NCBI GenBank assembly: GCA_902797885.1
Contig: CADBUP010000177.1
Location: 1 to 35,598, forward strand
Direction of reading: 5' to 3'
Source of the DNA: an uncultured Ruminococcus sp.
Lineage (GTDB): Bacteria; Bacillota; Clostridia; Monoglobales; Monoglobaceae
DNA: 35,598 bases
A model generated the notes under the pieces. It worked only from the letters and a program-made list of their open reading frames with translations. It was not told where the DNA came from and searched no databases. Below, one piece after another: positions 1-9,500 of the stretch; position 1 is the stretch's first letter; every line of letters begins with the position of its first letter. Made by a program: the position numbers and the translations under genes.

Positions 1-60
1 ACAGAAGAATTCAAATTTAGAAAATTTGTTAACGAGAATATTGATAAGATTAACGATTGA
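1..60 (+). CDS. C-terminal end of an upstream gene (partial)
   Basis: The first frame is open from base 1 to a TGA at 58-60 and encodes 19 residues rich in Lys, Glu, Asn and Phe. It ends 12 bases before the Shine-Dalgarno sequence of the next gene, which is the normal spacing in this gene-dense cluster, so it is probably the tail of a gene transcribed with the lysozyme-effector gene. Nothing about its function can be read from so short a piece. In this setting it could belong to secretion machinery or a chaperone, but that is only a guess from position. Confidence 0.45.
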   Translation, partial: TEEFKFRKFVNENIDKIND

Positions 61-84
61 TTATAATTGTTTGGAGGTGTAGTA

Positions 85-1248
85 ATGGGAAACATTATGT
101 TAGAAAAAGGATCAGTTAACAGCATTAATAATAGAATTAAAAAAATGCAGTCAGAAACTGAATCTGCCCAGAAGAAGGTTGAATCAGCCATTAGTGGACT
201 CGATTTCGAGGTTGCCTCTAAACATAATATCAAAAGTTTAATGAACAAGCTTAATTCGTCACTTGCAAAACAAATCTTGCTTTCTGAGAAATATAGTACA
301 TCTTTTCTTAATGTAGCAAACACATTGGTAGATTCGGATGGTAAATTTGGAAGTGAATCGCAGTCTGTTTTTGAAAGGGTGAAGGATTTTGTTGAAGATT
401 CAGCAAAGTCAATAAAAGAATTTATTCTTAACAACAAAATAGCAAAATATGGTGCAGTCACCGGATTGTTTCTCGTAGGCCCTACTATTCTTACATTTAC
501 ATCAACCATTACTTTTTTGGAGCGTGTGGCACAGTGGATACGAAACTTGTTTGGTGGAGGAGATGCGAGTACCGTACCAACAACCAATACATCAAACCAA
601 GATAACTCCACAATTAATGATTCTTCAAATAACGAATCTAAGCCTGAGTCAGAGCCTAAGCCTGAGCCTGAGTCAAAACCGGAAACAGAAACTGAAACTG
701 AATCAAAGACAGAGACGAAACCGGAACCAAAACCGGAAACTTCAGGTGGACCATCAGCATTTGATCCTACAAATTATGAACCAACAGACGATTTGTTAAG
801 ATTTGTTGGAACATATGAGGGATACTCAAGTACAATTTATGTATGTCCTGCAGGCAAGGATACTATTGGATATGGTCATGTAATTAAGAATGATGCAGAG
901 TATCAAATGTATGCAAACGGAATTACAGAGTCACAAGCACTTGAATTAATGAGACAAGATATGCAAGGTTTTAACAATAGTCTTAAGAAATTTGTAACTA
1001 AAAACAACATTCAGTTAACACAATGCCAGTATGATGCTCTATTGAGTTTTAGCTTTAATTGTGGTTCAGGATGGATGACAAACGGTTCTGGACTGAGTAA
1101 ACTCTTAATCAATGGAGAGTTTGATAAAGTTGGTGCAAAACTTGGAGAATATGTTAAGGGCGGTGGCAAAGTCCTGCCTGGACTAGTCAACAGAAGAGCT
1201 GATGAGGCAGAGATGTTTAATAGTGGTGATTACATAAGAAATCACTAA
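85..1248 (+). CDS. WXG100-locus effector: shared N-terminal domain fused to a GH24 lysozyme
   Basis: 387 aa. The ATG at 85 is chosen because GGAGGTG at 73-79 is well spaced; an in-frame TTG at 67 lies before that site. Residues 1-165 form a helical domain nearly shared with the next gene (motifs KKMQSETESAQK and SGLDFEVASK) and end in a hydrophobic stretch at about 119-150. A low-complexity linker of Glu, Pro, Lys and Thr follows (about 170-232). Residues 236-387 are a phage-type GH24 muramidase, which cleaves peptidoglycan glycan strands. The catalytic spacing E-8-[D/C]-5-T is met exactly by Glu245, Cys254 and Thr260, followed by IGYGH, so this is the Cys variant of the triad. There is no cleavable signal peptide. 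With two WXG100 genes downstream, I infer an exported antibacterial or wall-remodelling effector whose N-terminus serves export. The lysozyme call is firm; the export route is inferred. Confidence 0.85.
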   Translation: MGNIMLEKGSVNSINNRIKKMQSETESAQKKVESAISGLDFEVASKHNIKSLMNKLNSSLAKQILLSEKYSTSFLNVANTLVDSDGKFGSESQSVFERVKDFVEDSAKSIKEFILNNKIAKYGAVTGLFLVGPTILTFTSTITFLERVAQWIRNLFGGGDASTVPTTNTSNQDNSTINDSSNNESKPESEPKPEPESKPETETETESKTETKPEPKPETSGGPSAFDPTNYEPTDDLLRFVGTYEGYSSTIYVCPAGKDTIGYGHVIKNDAEYQMYANGITESQALELMRQDMQGFNNSLKKFVTKNNIQLTQCQYDALLSFSFNCGSGWMTNGSGLSKLLINGEFDKVGAKLGEYVKGGGKVLPGLVNRRADEAEMFNSGDYIRNH

Positions 1249-1263
1249 ATGTGAGGTGATTAT

Positions 1264-2424
1264 ATGGCTAATATCTTTCTTAAAAAGATTGCTTTAGGCC
1301 AAATAAAAAATCAACTAAAAAAGATGCAATCCGAGACAGAGAGTGCGCAAAAAAGATTAGATTCAGTAATAAGCGGTCTTGATTTTGAAGTAGCTTCTAA
1401 GGAAAACATAAAGGGTACACTTAGCAAGCTAAACACATCGCTCTATAAACAGATAACATTATCAGAACAATATTGTAATGCGTTCGTGACTGTCTCAAAC
1501 ACTTTTGTTGATTCAGATGGGAGTATTGGTAGTGAAACTCAATCAATTGTCGACAAGATAAAGGACTATATAGAAGATACCACTCAAAGTATAAAAGAAT
1601 TTTTCACCAAAAACAAGATTGCGAAATATGCGGCGGTGGCAGGGTTGTTTATAACTGCACCAAGCATTCTTTGTTGGTCTTCGACTGTAATTGTTCTAGA
1701 AAAAATAGGCGAGTGGTTGAAAGGATGGCTTACGGTTGTTGCACATGCCGAAGAAGAAGTCGTTAATAATTCTTCTTCTAATTCGAGTGGTAGCAATCAC
1801 GAAAACACGAGTGAAAACACTAATAGTAACCATTCAAGTACAGATAATCTTTCTAATAGTACAATATCAGATAATGAGCTTGAAATACCAGAAAATATGA
1901 AGATGTATACTGGTTCTAGCAAAGATCTAACACCTGGTGCATATTCAGATTACAATGTTGTAGAATGCTTTAATGAAGAATATGTTATGAAGCAAGATAC
2001 AAATAAAAACTGTACATCTACATCTGATGCAATGGTAGGTGCTTTTACAAAAGGGCAGTATGTTGATCCAGATAATGGATGGCAAAATGGGGTAGGTGCA
2101 ACATGGCCAGAAACAAAATCAATACCTGGCAGTACAGCATACACCAGAAACGAGCAACTTAAGGAAGTTGGAAATCAGCTCACTGCAGGAAATCCAGTTG
2201 TTATAAGAGTTCGAAGATCAAGCAGTGATTATGGACATTCTATGGTTGCCATTGGAATTAAGAGTGGAGCAAATCCAGATAGTTTAACTTCTTCTGATTT
2301 ATTAATTGCAAATCCAGGTACAGGGAAAGTTTGTACTTTGGCTGAGTATGAAGCGAACAGTAACGGAAGAACAATTTATGATAGAAATGGTGAAGACAAT
2401 TGGCCACTAAGAGTGGCAAAATAA
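1264..2424 (+). CDS. WXG100-locus effector: shared N-terminal domain fused to a C39-like cysteine peptidase
   Basis: 386 aa. The ATG follows GAGGTG at 1253-1258, 15 bases after the preceding stop. Residues 1-160 are a close paralogue of the lysozyme effector's N-terminus, including a hydrophobic segment near 118-150. A Ser/Asn-rich linker (about 165-205) leads to a papain-like domain of the C39 type. Cys250 sits in NKNCTSTSDAMV, His325 in DYGHSMVAIG and Asn350 in ANPGTGK, which gives the expected Cys-His-Asn order and a C39_2-like fold. The enzyme would cut peptide bonds; the substrate cannot be read from the sequence and could be peptidoglycan stem peptides, a bacteriocin leader or a foreign protein. 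Same head and different enzyme is the architecture of polymorphic secreted effectors. No separate immunity gene of a recognisable type lies directly beside it. Confidence 0.8.
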   Translation: MANIFLKKIALGQIKNQLKKMQSETESAQKRLDSVISGLDFEVASKENIKGTLSKLNTSLYKQITLSEQYCNAFVTVSNTFVDSDGSIGSETQSIVDKIKDYIEDTTQSIKEFFTKNKIAKYAAVAGLFITAPSILCWSSTVIVLEKIGEWLKGWLTVVAHAEEEVVNNSSSNSSGSNHENTSENTNSNHSSTDNLSNSTISDNELEIPENMKMYTGSSKDLTPGAYSDYNVVECFNEEYVMKQDTNKNCTSTSDAMVGAFTKGQYVDPDNGWQNGVGATWPETKSIPGSTAYTRNEQLKEVGNQLTAGNPVVIRVRRSSSDYGHSMVAIGIKSGANPDSLTSSDLLIANPGTGKVCTLAEYEANSNGRTIYDRNGEDNWPLRVAK

Positions 2425-2442
2425 TATAGAGAGGTGATTGTA

Positions 2443-2742
2443 ATGGCAGGGACAATTTTAGTAAATCCGGCAACTATGTCGGAGAAAAGTAGCCAAATTC
2501 GGCAATATAAAGAAGCTCATCAGGATGTCATGACAAAGATTACAAATCTTGTTATGAATATAGGTGAGGTATGGCAAGGTGAGGCTCAAAATGCATTTGT
2601 AAGTAAGTTTTTGAGCATGCAACCAGTATATGACAGTTTTGAGGAAGCTTTAGAAGAATTTGCAACATTAATGGATAAAGTTGCAGAAGAAATGAGAAAA
2701 ACAGATCAATCAGGAAAGAATTTGATCAATTCTATTTATTAA
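2443..2742 (+). CDS. WXG100 family protein 1
   Basis: 99 aa. The ATG at 2443 has GAGGTG at 2431-2436 at normal spacing; an in-frame GTG at 2434 lies inside that site and is rejected. The length fits the WXG100 (ESAT-6/EsxA) family, and the signature W-x-G appears as VWQGEAQNAF near residue 46, in the turn between two amphipathic helices. Family members fold as helical hairpins, dimerise and are exported by FtsK/EssC-type ATPases in type VII systems. The sequence is a paralogue of the protein encoded at 2800-3096, so a heterodimer is possible. It follows the C39 effector by 18 bases and is probably co-transcribed with it, consistent with a secretion partner or co-exported factor. Confidence 0.92.
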   Translation: MAGTILVNPATMSEKSSQIRQYKEAHQDVMTKITNLVMNIGEVWQGEAQNAFVSKFLSMQPVYDSFEEALEEFATLMDKVAEEMRKTDQSGKNLINSIY

Positions 2743-2750
2743 GATTTATA

Positions 2751-2764
2751 CAGCATTCGTGCTG
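2751..2764 (+). promoter_or_regulatory. UUCG-capped stem-loop between the two WXG100 genes
   Basis: CAGCA and TGCTG are perfectly complementary around the tetraloop TTCG, giving a compact, unusually stable RNA hairpin in the 57-base gap between the WXG100 genes. It is not followed by a T-run, so it is not an ordinary terminator. A processing or stabilising element that lets the second WXG100 mRNA accumulate separately is more likely. The structure is seen directly; its role is inferred. Confidence 0.5.
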
Positions 2765-2799
2765 GATAAATATAAATTCTATTAAGGAGGCTGTTAAAA

Positions 2800-3096
2800 A
2801 TGGCAGTAATTCAGGTAACACCGGAAACATTAAGACAGAAGGCAACTGACGTTCGTACTTACAAGAGTGAGCATGATGATGTAATTGCTAAGCTTAAGAC
2901 TCTTGTTAATGGTCTTAATGAAACATGGAAAGGTGAGGCGCAAGATGCGTTCTTATCAAAATTTGAAAGCATGCAGTCAACATTCACGAACTTCTCTGAT
3001 ATGCTTGAAGGCTATGCAAAGCTGATGGACACAGCAGCTACACAGCTTGAAAACACAGACCAGTCACTGAAACAGACTATGTCTAATTTTGGTTAA
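2800..3096 (+). CDS. WXG100 family protein 2
   Basis: 98 aa. The ATG is preceded by AAGGAGG at 2784-2790, one of the strongest ribosome-binding sites in the window, which suggests abundant product. The W-x-G signature is in TWKGEAQDAF near residue 45. It is clearly paralogous to the upstream WXG100 protein (VTPETLRQKATDVRTYKSEH against the corresponding NPATMSEKSSQIRQYKEAH). Members form helical-hairpin dimers exported by type VII systems. It closes the secretion-cargo block: a terminator-like hairpin follows at 3106-3140 and the gap afterwards probably holds the promoter for the next block. No C-terminal YxxxD/E export tag is evident; the tail ends in SNFG. Confidence 0.93.
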   Translation: MAVIQVTPETLRQKATDVRTYKSEHDDVIAKLKTLVNGLNETWKGEAQDAFLSKFESMQSTFTNFSDMLEGYAKLMDTAATQLENTDQSLKQTMSNFG

Positions 3097-3105
3097 TGCC
3101 TTGTG

Positions 3106-3150
3106 GGTAGCATCCGGATGTAATGCGTTTGGGTGCTACCTTTCATGTTG
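3106..3150 (+). terminator. Terminator-like hairpin after the WXG100 genes
   Basis: GGTAGCA at 3106-3112 pairs perfectly with TGCTACC at 3134-3140 and is followed by a short T-rich stretch. The loop is large (about 21 bases) and itself contains the palindrome CATCCGGATG. It sits 9 bases after the WXG100 stop, and the AT-rich stretch 3151-3240 would hold the promoter of the next gene, although I see no convincing -35/-10 pair there. Confidence 0.6.
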
Positions 3151-3250
3151 TTTTAGTAAAAAATTATAAAAAATTTATATAAGACTGAGAATAATTGAAT
3201 GCTTTAATAATTAAGGCGTGTTTTATTAATATATAAAAAGAGGTGTCAAT

Positions 3251-4624
3251 ATGTCAATGAATTTTTGCCCCAACTGTGGTAACAAATTAGTCGATGGACA
3301 GAAGTTTTGTCAAGGATGTGGATATGCATTACAACAGGAAGAACAAACCGTTGGAGTGTTTAAAAATGAGATTTCAAAAGATACATCACAAGATTTGAAT
3401 TGTGTTAATGATGTTGAAGAAAACAGTGTTGACACCAATGAATTTTATGTTCTCCCTTCCGAAGATAAGAAGACAACAAATCCAATTCTCGAAATGGTTA
3501 AGAAGAAATGGTATTTCGGGATAGCAGGAATAGTCATAATTATCCTCCTTTGTGTTATTCTTTCAAAGTGTAGCACAACAGATGTTAAAAATAATAAAAT
3601 AGAAGAATACGGTGTTGGTGACACTGTGATATATAATGATGTAAGCATAACATTGGAATCGGTTGAAAAATATGATACAACATTTTCTATGACTCAACCG
3701 GATCCAGGAAAAGAATTTATACTTTTATGGTTTACTGTTGATAATGCTGGTGATGAAGATTTTAGTTTTGGTTCATTGCTCGGCGATGAGTCCTTGTGCG
3801 ATGGAGAAGATGTCAGCAATGCTGGGATTTCATTGTTTAGATTAGATGATGAAATAGGCGAAAAGATAATGACCACCATAGTTGCAGGTGAAAAGAAATA
3901 TGGATATGCAATGTATGAAGTAAATAAGGGATTCCAAAATTTTGAATTTATTTTTGATCCAACTGCAATGGATCTTGGAGAATTCGATGAGAATTCTAAA
4001 TTTAAAACTAAAGATGATGATAGTATAGTATTCAAATTTACTTATTCAGAAGTTGGTGAAGCAACAACACAATTTAGTAATTCAAAATATGGACTCAAAT
4101 CACTTGAAGATGTTAAAGAACTATATAAATTTACATTAAACGATGTTGAGTACTCAATGCCATTTAAAGCAAACCAGTTGTTTGATTTGGGCTGGAAACC
4201 TGATTTTGCTGATATAAATTCTGATACATTAGATTCAGCTACATATAGTTCATACACGTTAAATAAGGGCGTTCAAAAAATCAATGTATTGATTGCCAAT
4301 CCAACAAACACCACGGCAGTGCTAAATGATTGCATGGTCATGGAAATAACAGTATATGATAATTCAAATGTTACTTTTGAAACAAAGTCAGGAATCAAGA
4401 TCGGTGATTCATATAAGTCCGTTTATGAACTATACGGAGAAGATAAATACAATAACGGCATTGGCGGTACACAATTAAGTTATAGTTTCTTGGAAAGTTT
4501 ACTTTCAGATGGTAGATTATCAAGTATTGGAAGTGCGAATAACTTTTCAGATGATTTTACCGTTCAGTGGAATGAGTATGATAATATTTCTTTAATCAGA
4601 ATGAAACTAGTACTTTTTGAATGA
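3251..4624 (+). CDS. Zinc-ribbon membrane protein with DUF4352-like extracellular domain
   Basis: 457 aa; AGAGGTG sits just before the ATG. Residues 1-25 form a zinc ribbon with Cys6, Cys9, Cys20 and Cys23 (CPNCG...FCQGCG). An acidic cytoplasmic linker holds two motifs shared with other proteins here: TVGVF (33-37) and FYVLPS (65-70). One membrane helix lies at about 87-107. The outer part begins with a domain resembling DUF4352 (VSITLESVEKYDTTF, then FILLWFTVDNAG), a telokin-like beta fold. Its C-terminal third has a GIKIGDSYKSVYELYG segment of a kind known from clostridial lipoproteins. It is the first gene after the WXG100 terminator and 27 bases before the first kinase. I infer a membrane-spanning sensor or scaffold that the neighbouring kinases may phosphorylate on the linker. 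Confidence 0.75.
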   Translation: MSMNFCPNCGNKLVDGQKFCQGCGYALQQEEQTVGVFKNEISKDTSQDLNCVNDVEENSVDTNEFYVLPSEDKKTTNPILEMVKKKWYFGIAGIVIIILLCVILSKCSTTDVKNNKIEEYGVGDTVIYNDVSITLESVEKYDTTFSMTQPDPGKEFILLWFTVDNAGDEDFSFGSLLGDESLCDGEDVSNAGISLFRLDDEIGEKIMTTIVAGEKKYGYAMYEVNKGFQNFEFIFDPTAMDLGEFDENSKFKTKDDDSIVFKFTYSEVGEATTQFSNSKYGLKSLEDVKELYKFTLNDVEYSMPFKANQLFDLGWKPDFADINSDTLDSATYSSYTLNKGVQKINVLIANPTNTTAVLNDCMVMEITVYDNSNVTFETKSGIKIGDSYKSVYELYGEDKYNNGIGGTQLSYSFLESLLSDGRLSSIGSANNFSDDFTVQWNEYDNISLIRMKLVLFE

Positions 4625-4651
4625 AATGAAAACTATATAAGGAGAATGGCT

Positions 4652-6478
4652 GTGGATATAAATTATTGCAAGAAATATGAACCAATTGATGGGAAATGGT
4701 ACATAACTAAAGAACTTGGTAGGGGAGCTTTCGGAACTGTTTTTGAAATTGAGAGACGGGATTTCGGAAATATAAAGGCGGCATTGAAGGTTATTTCAAT
4801 TCCGACAAATGCAAGTGAGGTTGTATCTTTTAAAAAAGATAATTTTGATTTAGATGATAAAAGCGTTACATCTTACTTTTATGGATTTGTTGAAGAATTC
4901 ATTAAGGAAATACAGCTTATGTCCGAACTTCGCGGACAAAGCAATATTGTAAGTTATGAGGATCATGAGGTAATTAAGCACGAAAATGACATAGGTTGGG
5001 ATATATTGATTCGAATGGAACTTTTAACCCCATTAGGCGATTATTTGACTCAGAGTCCCATAACAGAAGAAACAGTAATAAAGCTTGGCATAGACATATG
5101 TAAAGCACTTGAAGTATGTAATCAATACAATATCATACACCGTGATTTAAAACCGAGTAATATTTTTATATCTAAAACAGGCGATTTTAAGCTTGGTGAT
5201 TTTGGTGTAGCAAGAACTCTTGAAAAAACCTCAAGCGGATTATCAAAAAAAGGAACGTATACATATATGGCTCCGGAGGTGTTCAAAGGTGAACCATATG
5301 GTGCAAATATTGATATATATTCATTAGGAATAGTCATGTATCGCTTACTTAATAATAATATGGAACCATTTCGTACTGAAAGAACATATAGTGACGGAGA
5401 ACTTGCATTAGCAAGACGAATGAAAGGCGATACAATTCCAAGGCCTGCAAATGCCGGAAATAGATTGTCAGAGGTAATATTGAAGGCCTGTGCATATGAG
5501 CCGAATGATCGTTACAAAAAACCAAGTGAAATGATAAGAGCTTTAGAATCTGTTTTAACAGACAGCAAAACAGAAATATCATATGAGACAGAAGAAACCT
5601 TTGAAAACAATACATCAGGGAAATTGACAGATATACTTCAAGATGGAAAAACAGTAAGTATGTTTGATACACCCGAAAAAGCCGAAATAATGGAAGAAGG
5701 CAAATCGACAGATGATAGTTTTCAAGACGAGCATACGGTATCAGTATTTGATAAATCGGTAAGTAATGCAGATGCGTTTATTAAAAAAGACTTACAGGAC
5801 GATAAGAGACACCAAAAAAATGAGTCAACCAGGAGATATGGGAAATGTAAGATTAACTCAAACGTTATAGCAGGATCAGCATTTATATTTTCATTTGTCT
5901 TGTTTATTATATATGCAAGAACTTGCAGTGTAATGAATGGTATTGCACATATCAGGTGGTTGTTACTCCCAGCAGCAGTTATGGTATCTCATGGCGCTGG
6001 ATTTCTGTTGAAGAAAAAAAGCATCGGAGCCAAAATCATAATTGCCGCAACGGTACTAAATATAATTATTGAAGTGTTTGTGCTGTTTGTCGGATATGAT
6101 TTTAGCTTATCTCAAGCGAATGTGTTGGAAAAATCATTCATATATTATGGAGGTTTGAATCAGGGAGAACGATTTTTGCATTATTATAGAATGGATAGAT
6201 TTATAATTCCTATTTTGTATATTGTAGGAAACTTATTATTGTTGGCTAATGAAATAACATATTGTTGCAAAAAAAACTATCGAATAAACAAGATTATAGT
6301 TATTGTAGTGCCAATTTTGATATTTGTAGGGCTTTGCAAATATTATAGTGATATCCTTTACTATGGATATGAATTAGAAATTAGAAACATTGTGTATTCC
6401 ATTCAAAAAATAATTCTTGCATTTGCATATATGTTTGCGGCTAAATCATTTGTAGATATTGATAAAATAGATAACTGA
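4652..6478 (+). CDS. Membrane Ser/Thr protein kinase with six-helix C-terminal domain
   Basis: 608 aa from GTG 4652. An in-frame ATG at 4646 is almost on top of AAGGAG (4639-4644), whereas GTG 4652 is 7 bases away and aligns with the start of the paralogous kinase downstream. The kinase domain spans about 15-300: glycine loop GRGAFG, Lys46, HRDLKPSN with Asp165, DFG with Asp183, and APE. All catalytic residues are present, unlike the pseudokinase EssB of type VII systems. A linker follows with two TVSxF motifs at Thr334 (TVSMF) and Thr362 (TVSVF). From about 404 there are roughly six hydrophobic helices, so the protein is anchored by a polytopic domain rather than the single helix plus PASTA of PrkC. 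I infer a membrane-stress or ligand sensor with cytoplasmic kinase output. The family is certain; the signal is unknown. Confidence 0.93.
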   Translation: MDINYCKKYEPIDGKWYITKELGRGAFGTVFEIERRDFGNIKAALKVISIPTNASEVVSFKKDNFDLDDKSVTSYFYGFVEEFIKEIQLMSELRGQSNIVSYEDHEVIKHENDIGWDILIRMELLTPLGDYLTQSPITEETVIKLGIDICKALEVCNQYNIIHRDLKPSNIFISKTGDFKLGDFGVARTLEKTSSGLSKKGTYTYMAPEVFKGEPYGANIDIYSLGIVMYRLLNNNMEPFRTERTYSDGELALARRMKGDTIPRPANAGNRLSEVILKACAYEPNDRYKKPSEMIRALESVLTDSKTEISYETEETFENNTSGKLTDILQDGKTVSMFDTPEKAEIMEEGKSTDDSFQDEHTVSVFDKSVSNADAFIKKDLQDDKRHQKNESTRRYGKCKINSNVIAGSAFIFSFVLFIIYARTCSVMNGIAHIRWLLLPAAVMVSHGAGFLLKKKSIGAKIIIAATVLNIIIEVFVLFVGYDFSLSQANVLEKSFIYYGGLNQGERFLHYYRMDRFIIPILYIVGNLLLLANEITYCCKKNYRINKIIVIVVPILIFVGLCKYYSDILYYGYELEIRNIVYSIQKIILAFAYMFAAKSFVDIDKIDN

Positions 6479-6506
6479 TTTTTGACGATAAGGGGTGACA
6501 TAGCTT

Positions 6507-9500
6507 ATGGACTTAAATTATTACAAAAAGTATGAACCAATAGATGGTAAATGGTATATAACGAAAGAACTAGGAAGTGGTTCATTCGGAACTGTTTTCG
6601 AAGTAACACGAAAAGACTTTCCTGATATGAAATCCGCTATGAAAATTATATCAATTCCAAACTCACAGAGTGAAGTTAGAAGTTATAGAGAAGAGAACTA
6701 TGATTTAGATGAGCAAAGTGTGACATCATATTTTTATGGTTTTGTTGAGGAATTCGTAAAGGAATTCAAATTGATGTCCCAACTTCGTGGTAACAGTAAT
6801 ATTGTGAGTTATGAGGACCATGATGTAAAAAAACACGAAGATGGAATTGGTTGGGATATCTTTATTAGAATGGAACTTCTAAAACCAATGGGACAGTATT
6901 TCTCAAAGAATACACCGAGCAATGACGACATTATCAAGTTGGGTATAGATATTTGTAAAGCATTAGAAGTTTGTAAGAAATACAATATAATCCATAGAGA
7001 CATTAAGCCTAGTAACATATTTGTTTCCGATACAGGAGATTATAAATTGGGTGATTTTGGCGTAGCTAGAACTCTCGAAAAAACATCCAGTGGATTATCA
7101 AAAAAAGGTACATATACATATATGGCCCCAGAAGTATTTAAGGGTGAAAAATATGGAGCCAATGTAGACATATATTCGCTCGGTATAGTTATGTATAAAT
7201 TACTTAACAATAATCTTGAACCTTTTAGAACGGATAGAACATATAATGATGGCGAAAGAGCCATGGAACTGCGTATGCAAGGGCAACCATTACCTAAGCC
7301 TGCTAATGCAGAAGGAAAACTGGCAGAAATTGTGTTAAAGGCATGTAACTTTAACCCTCAAGAAAGATATCAAAGTCCTTCGCAAATGAGAGAGGATTTA
7401 GAACATCTTGGTAATAATGAGATTGACAGTACATCTTCTGACACATTAGATGACCTCGATCATAAATCACCAAGAAGAAGTCAAATAATAAACGATAATG
7501 ACAAAGGAGAAACAGCGAGTAGAGAAGGTACAGTTGGGTTGTTTGGCGATGAAAATAAAAGAATCCTTAGTGAACAGGAAATTGTTAAATTAGCCTTTGC
7601 TCGCGAACCTGCAAATATTAATACTAGTCATGGCAGAGCAATAGGTGAACAATGTTTATCACGAATTTTACCTATTTACGATGCTGTACAACCTCTATCT
7701 AATGTTATTAAGCTAAACAATAATGCTGATGTAAAAGAGCTTATGAATAAAGCTGATACTGATACTTTATTGGTATGTTTTAAGACCTCCGCATATTACA
7801 TCAGTAAAGGCGATGATAAGGTGGCAATAGGCGAATTTCAAAAGAATATAATTGAACAATTAAAAACTAGAAATTTCGCTGCTATTGAAGCAAAACAACC
7901 GATTACCAAGCCTCCTTTAAATGAGAATTCGGCTGATATTTCTTCTAAGAACAGAAAGAAAGTAGATATTAATAAAACAATATATCGGATAAAAGACGGA
8001 TTTATGAAGAAATGGAAACTATGGACAACCATCATAGCAGTTGTGTTACTTGCACTCATTGCAAGTTTGGTTATTTGTAAAATTGATTTTTCAGGACATA
8101 AAGTTGGTGGTGGGAAATCAGGTATGTTGGTGGTTGAATTTTATCCTGGTATTGATGTATCAAGAGGAGAATTAAAAAGCATAGAAGAAGGAATTAACGA
8201 AAGAGCAAGTGTTCTCGGTGTGAAATATGATACAAAAGTAGGAGATAATAGAGTTGTTTTAGAGATTGAAGAAAATTTTGCTGAGACCATTGACCAGAAA
8301 AAGTATATATTAGATCTGTTAGGAACAAATGGAGCAATGGGAATTGCAAGCGGTTACTCAATGGAGATTGAAGATTGCAAATCGGGATTTACCAAGATAG
8401 AGGTTGAAAGCGAAAATCGAGAGAAATTCATGGATTACTTTGGTGACAAGATGGCTAGCACAGGATTGAGCAATACGGATACAAAGACACAGATCGAAAG
8501 CCTAACAGGAGAAAATATTTACTATCTCCATGTTGAGCTTGATAAAAAGACCGCATTAGATTTCACTGATTGTGCAGAAGCGACCGATAAACAAAATGCA
8601 GAAAATGGCAAGGTCACAAGGGAAATGAGTGGCATGTTTGATTTCGTTAGACATAATTCGCTAGTTAGCGGTGGTATACAGATGGATTGGACAACTGCAG
8701 GAACTATCATTAAGATTCCTAATGCAGATGAGTTTTTCTTGTTCCCAGCCTCAAATGCTGCAGAGTCTTCGAAATGTCTCGAATTGTTAAAGAAAGTTTT
8801 AGAAACAGATTCATTAAAGACAGGATGTAGTTATTCTATAATAGAAGAACCAAAGTGGGAAACAGAAGAAGAACAGTTTGGTGCATATCAGCAACAGGAT
8901 ATAGAAGATGAATATATTGTCGCTCTGTTTGATCTTGGAGAGTACTACAGCGAAGAACTTGATGATGAAAGTTATAAACTTGTTATAGAAAATATAAAAA
9001 AGAGGCTTGATTCACTTAAGATACCTTATTCTATGGGATATAGTGGATTATATGGTAAGAATCTTTCCTTAAAGATTTCACCAAAATATATGAATTCAGA
9101 TATGGTTAGATTTATTGCCAATCCGGGAAACATAGAATTCTATTCACAGTTTGATAAGGCATATTTATACCATGAAAAATTTGAAATAGACAATGACCAA
9201 AATGGTAATTTATGTTTGAAGGTTAAGTTTTCTGGTTATAAAAACGAGGTTATTGCAAAATACCTTGAAAAAATCCCGGGCGCTTTGGAAACTGTTTCTG
9301 AAGATGGAACAACCACAGAAAGTACATTTGATATATCAACAGGAAGTGTCTATTTAGTAGTAAACGATGTAACCGTTGCAGGAGCGAAAATTACGGATTT
9401 ACAAGATGATTCGTCACTCTGTTTCTCTAACTTACTCTGCTATCAAAAAGATAGTATATCTAATGATGATGTGCCATTCCTGGAACTTCTGCAACAGATA

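Noticed and set aside
4652-6478. Calling the first kinase EssB
   Set aside because: EssB is a short pseudokinase with one membrane helix; this protein has all kinase catalytic residues and about six helices.
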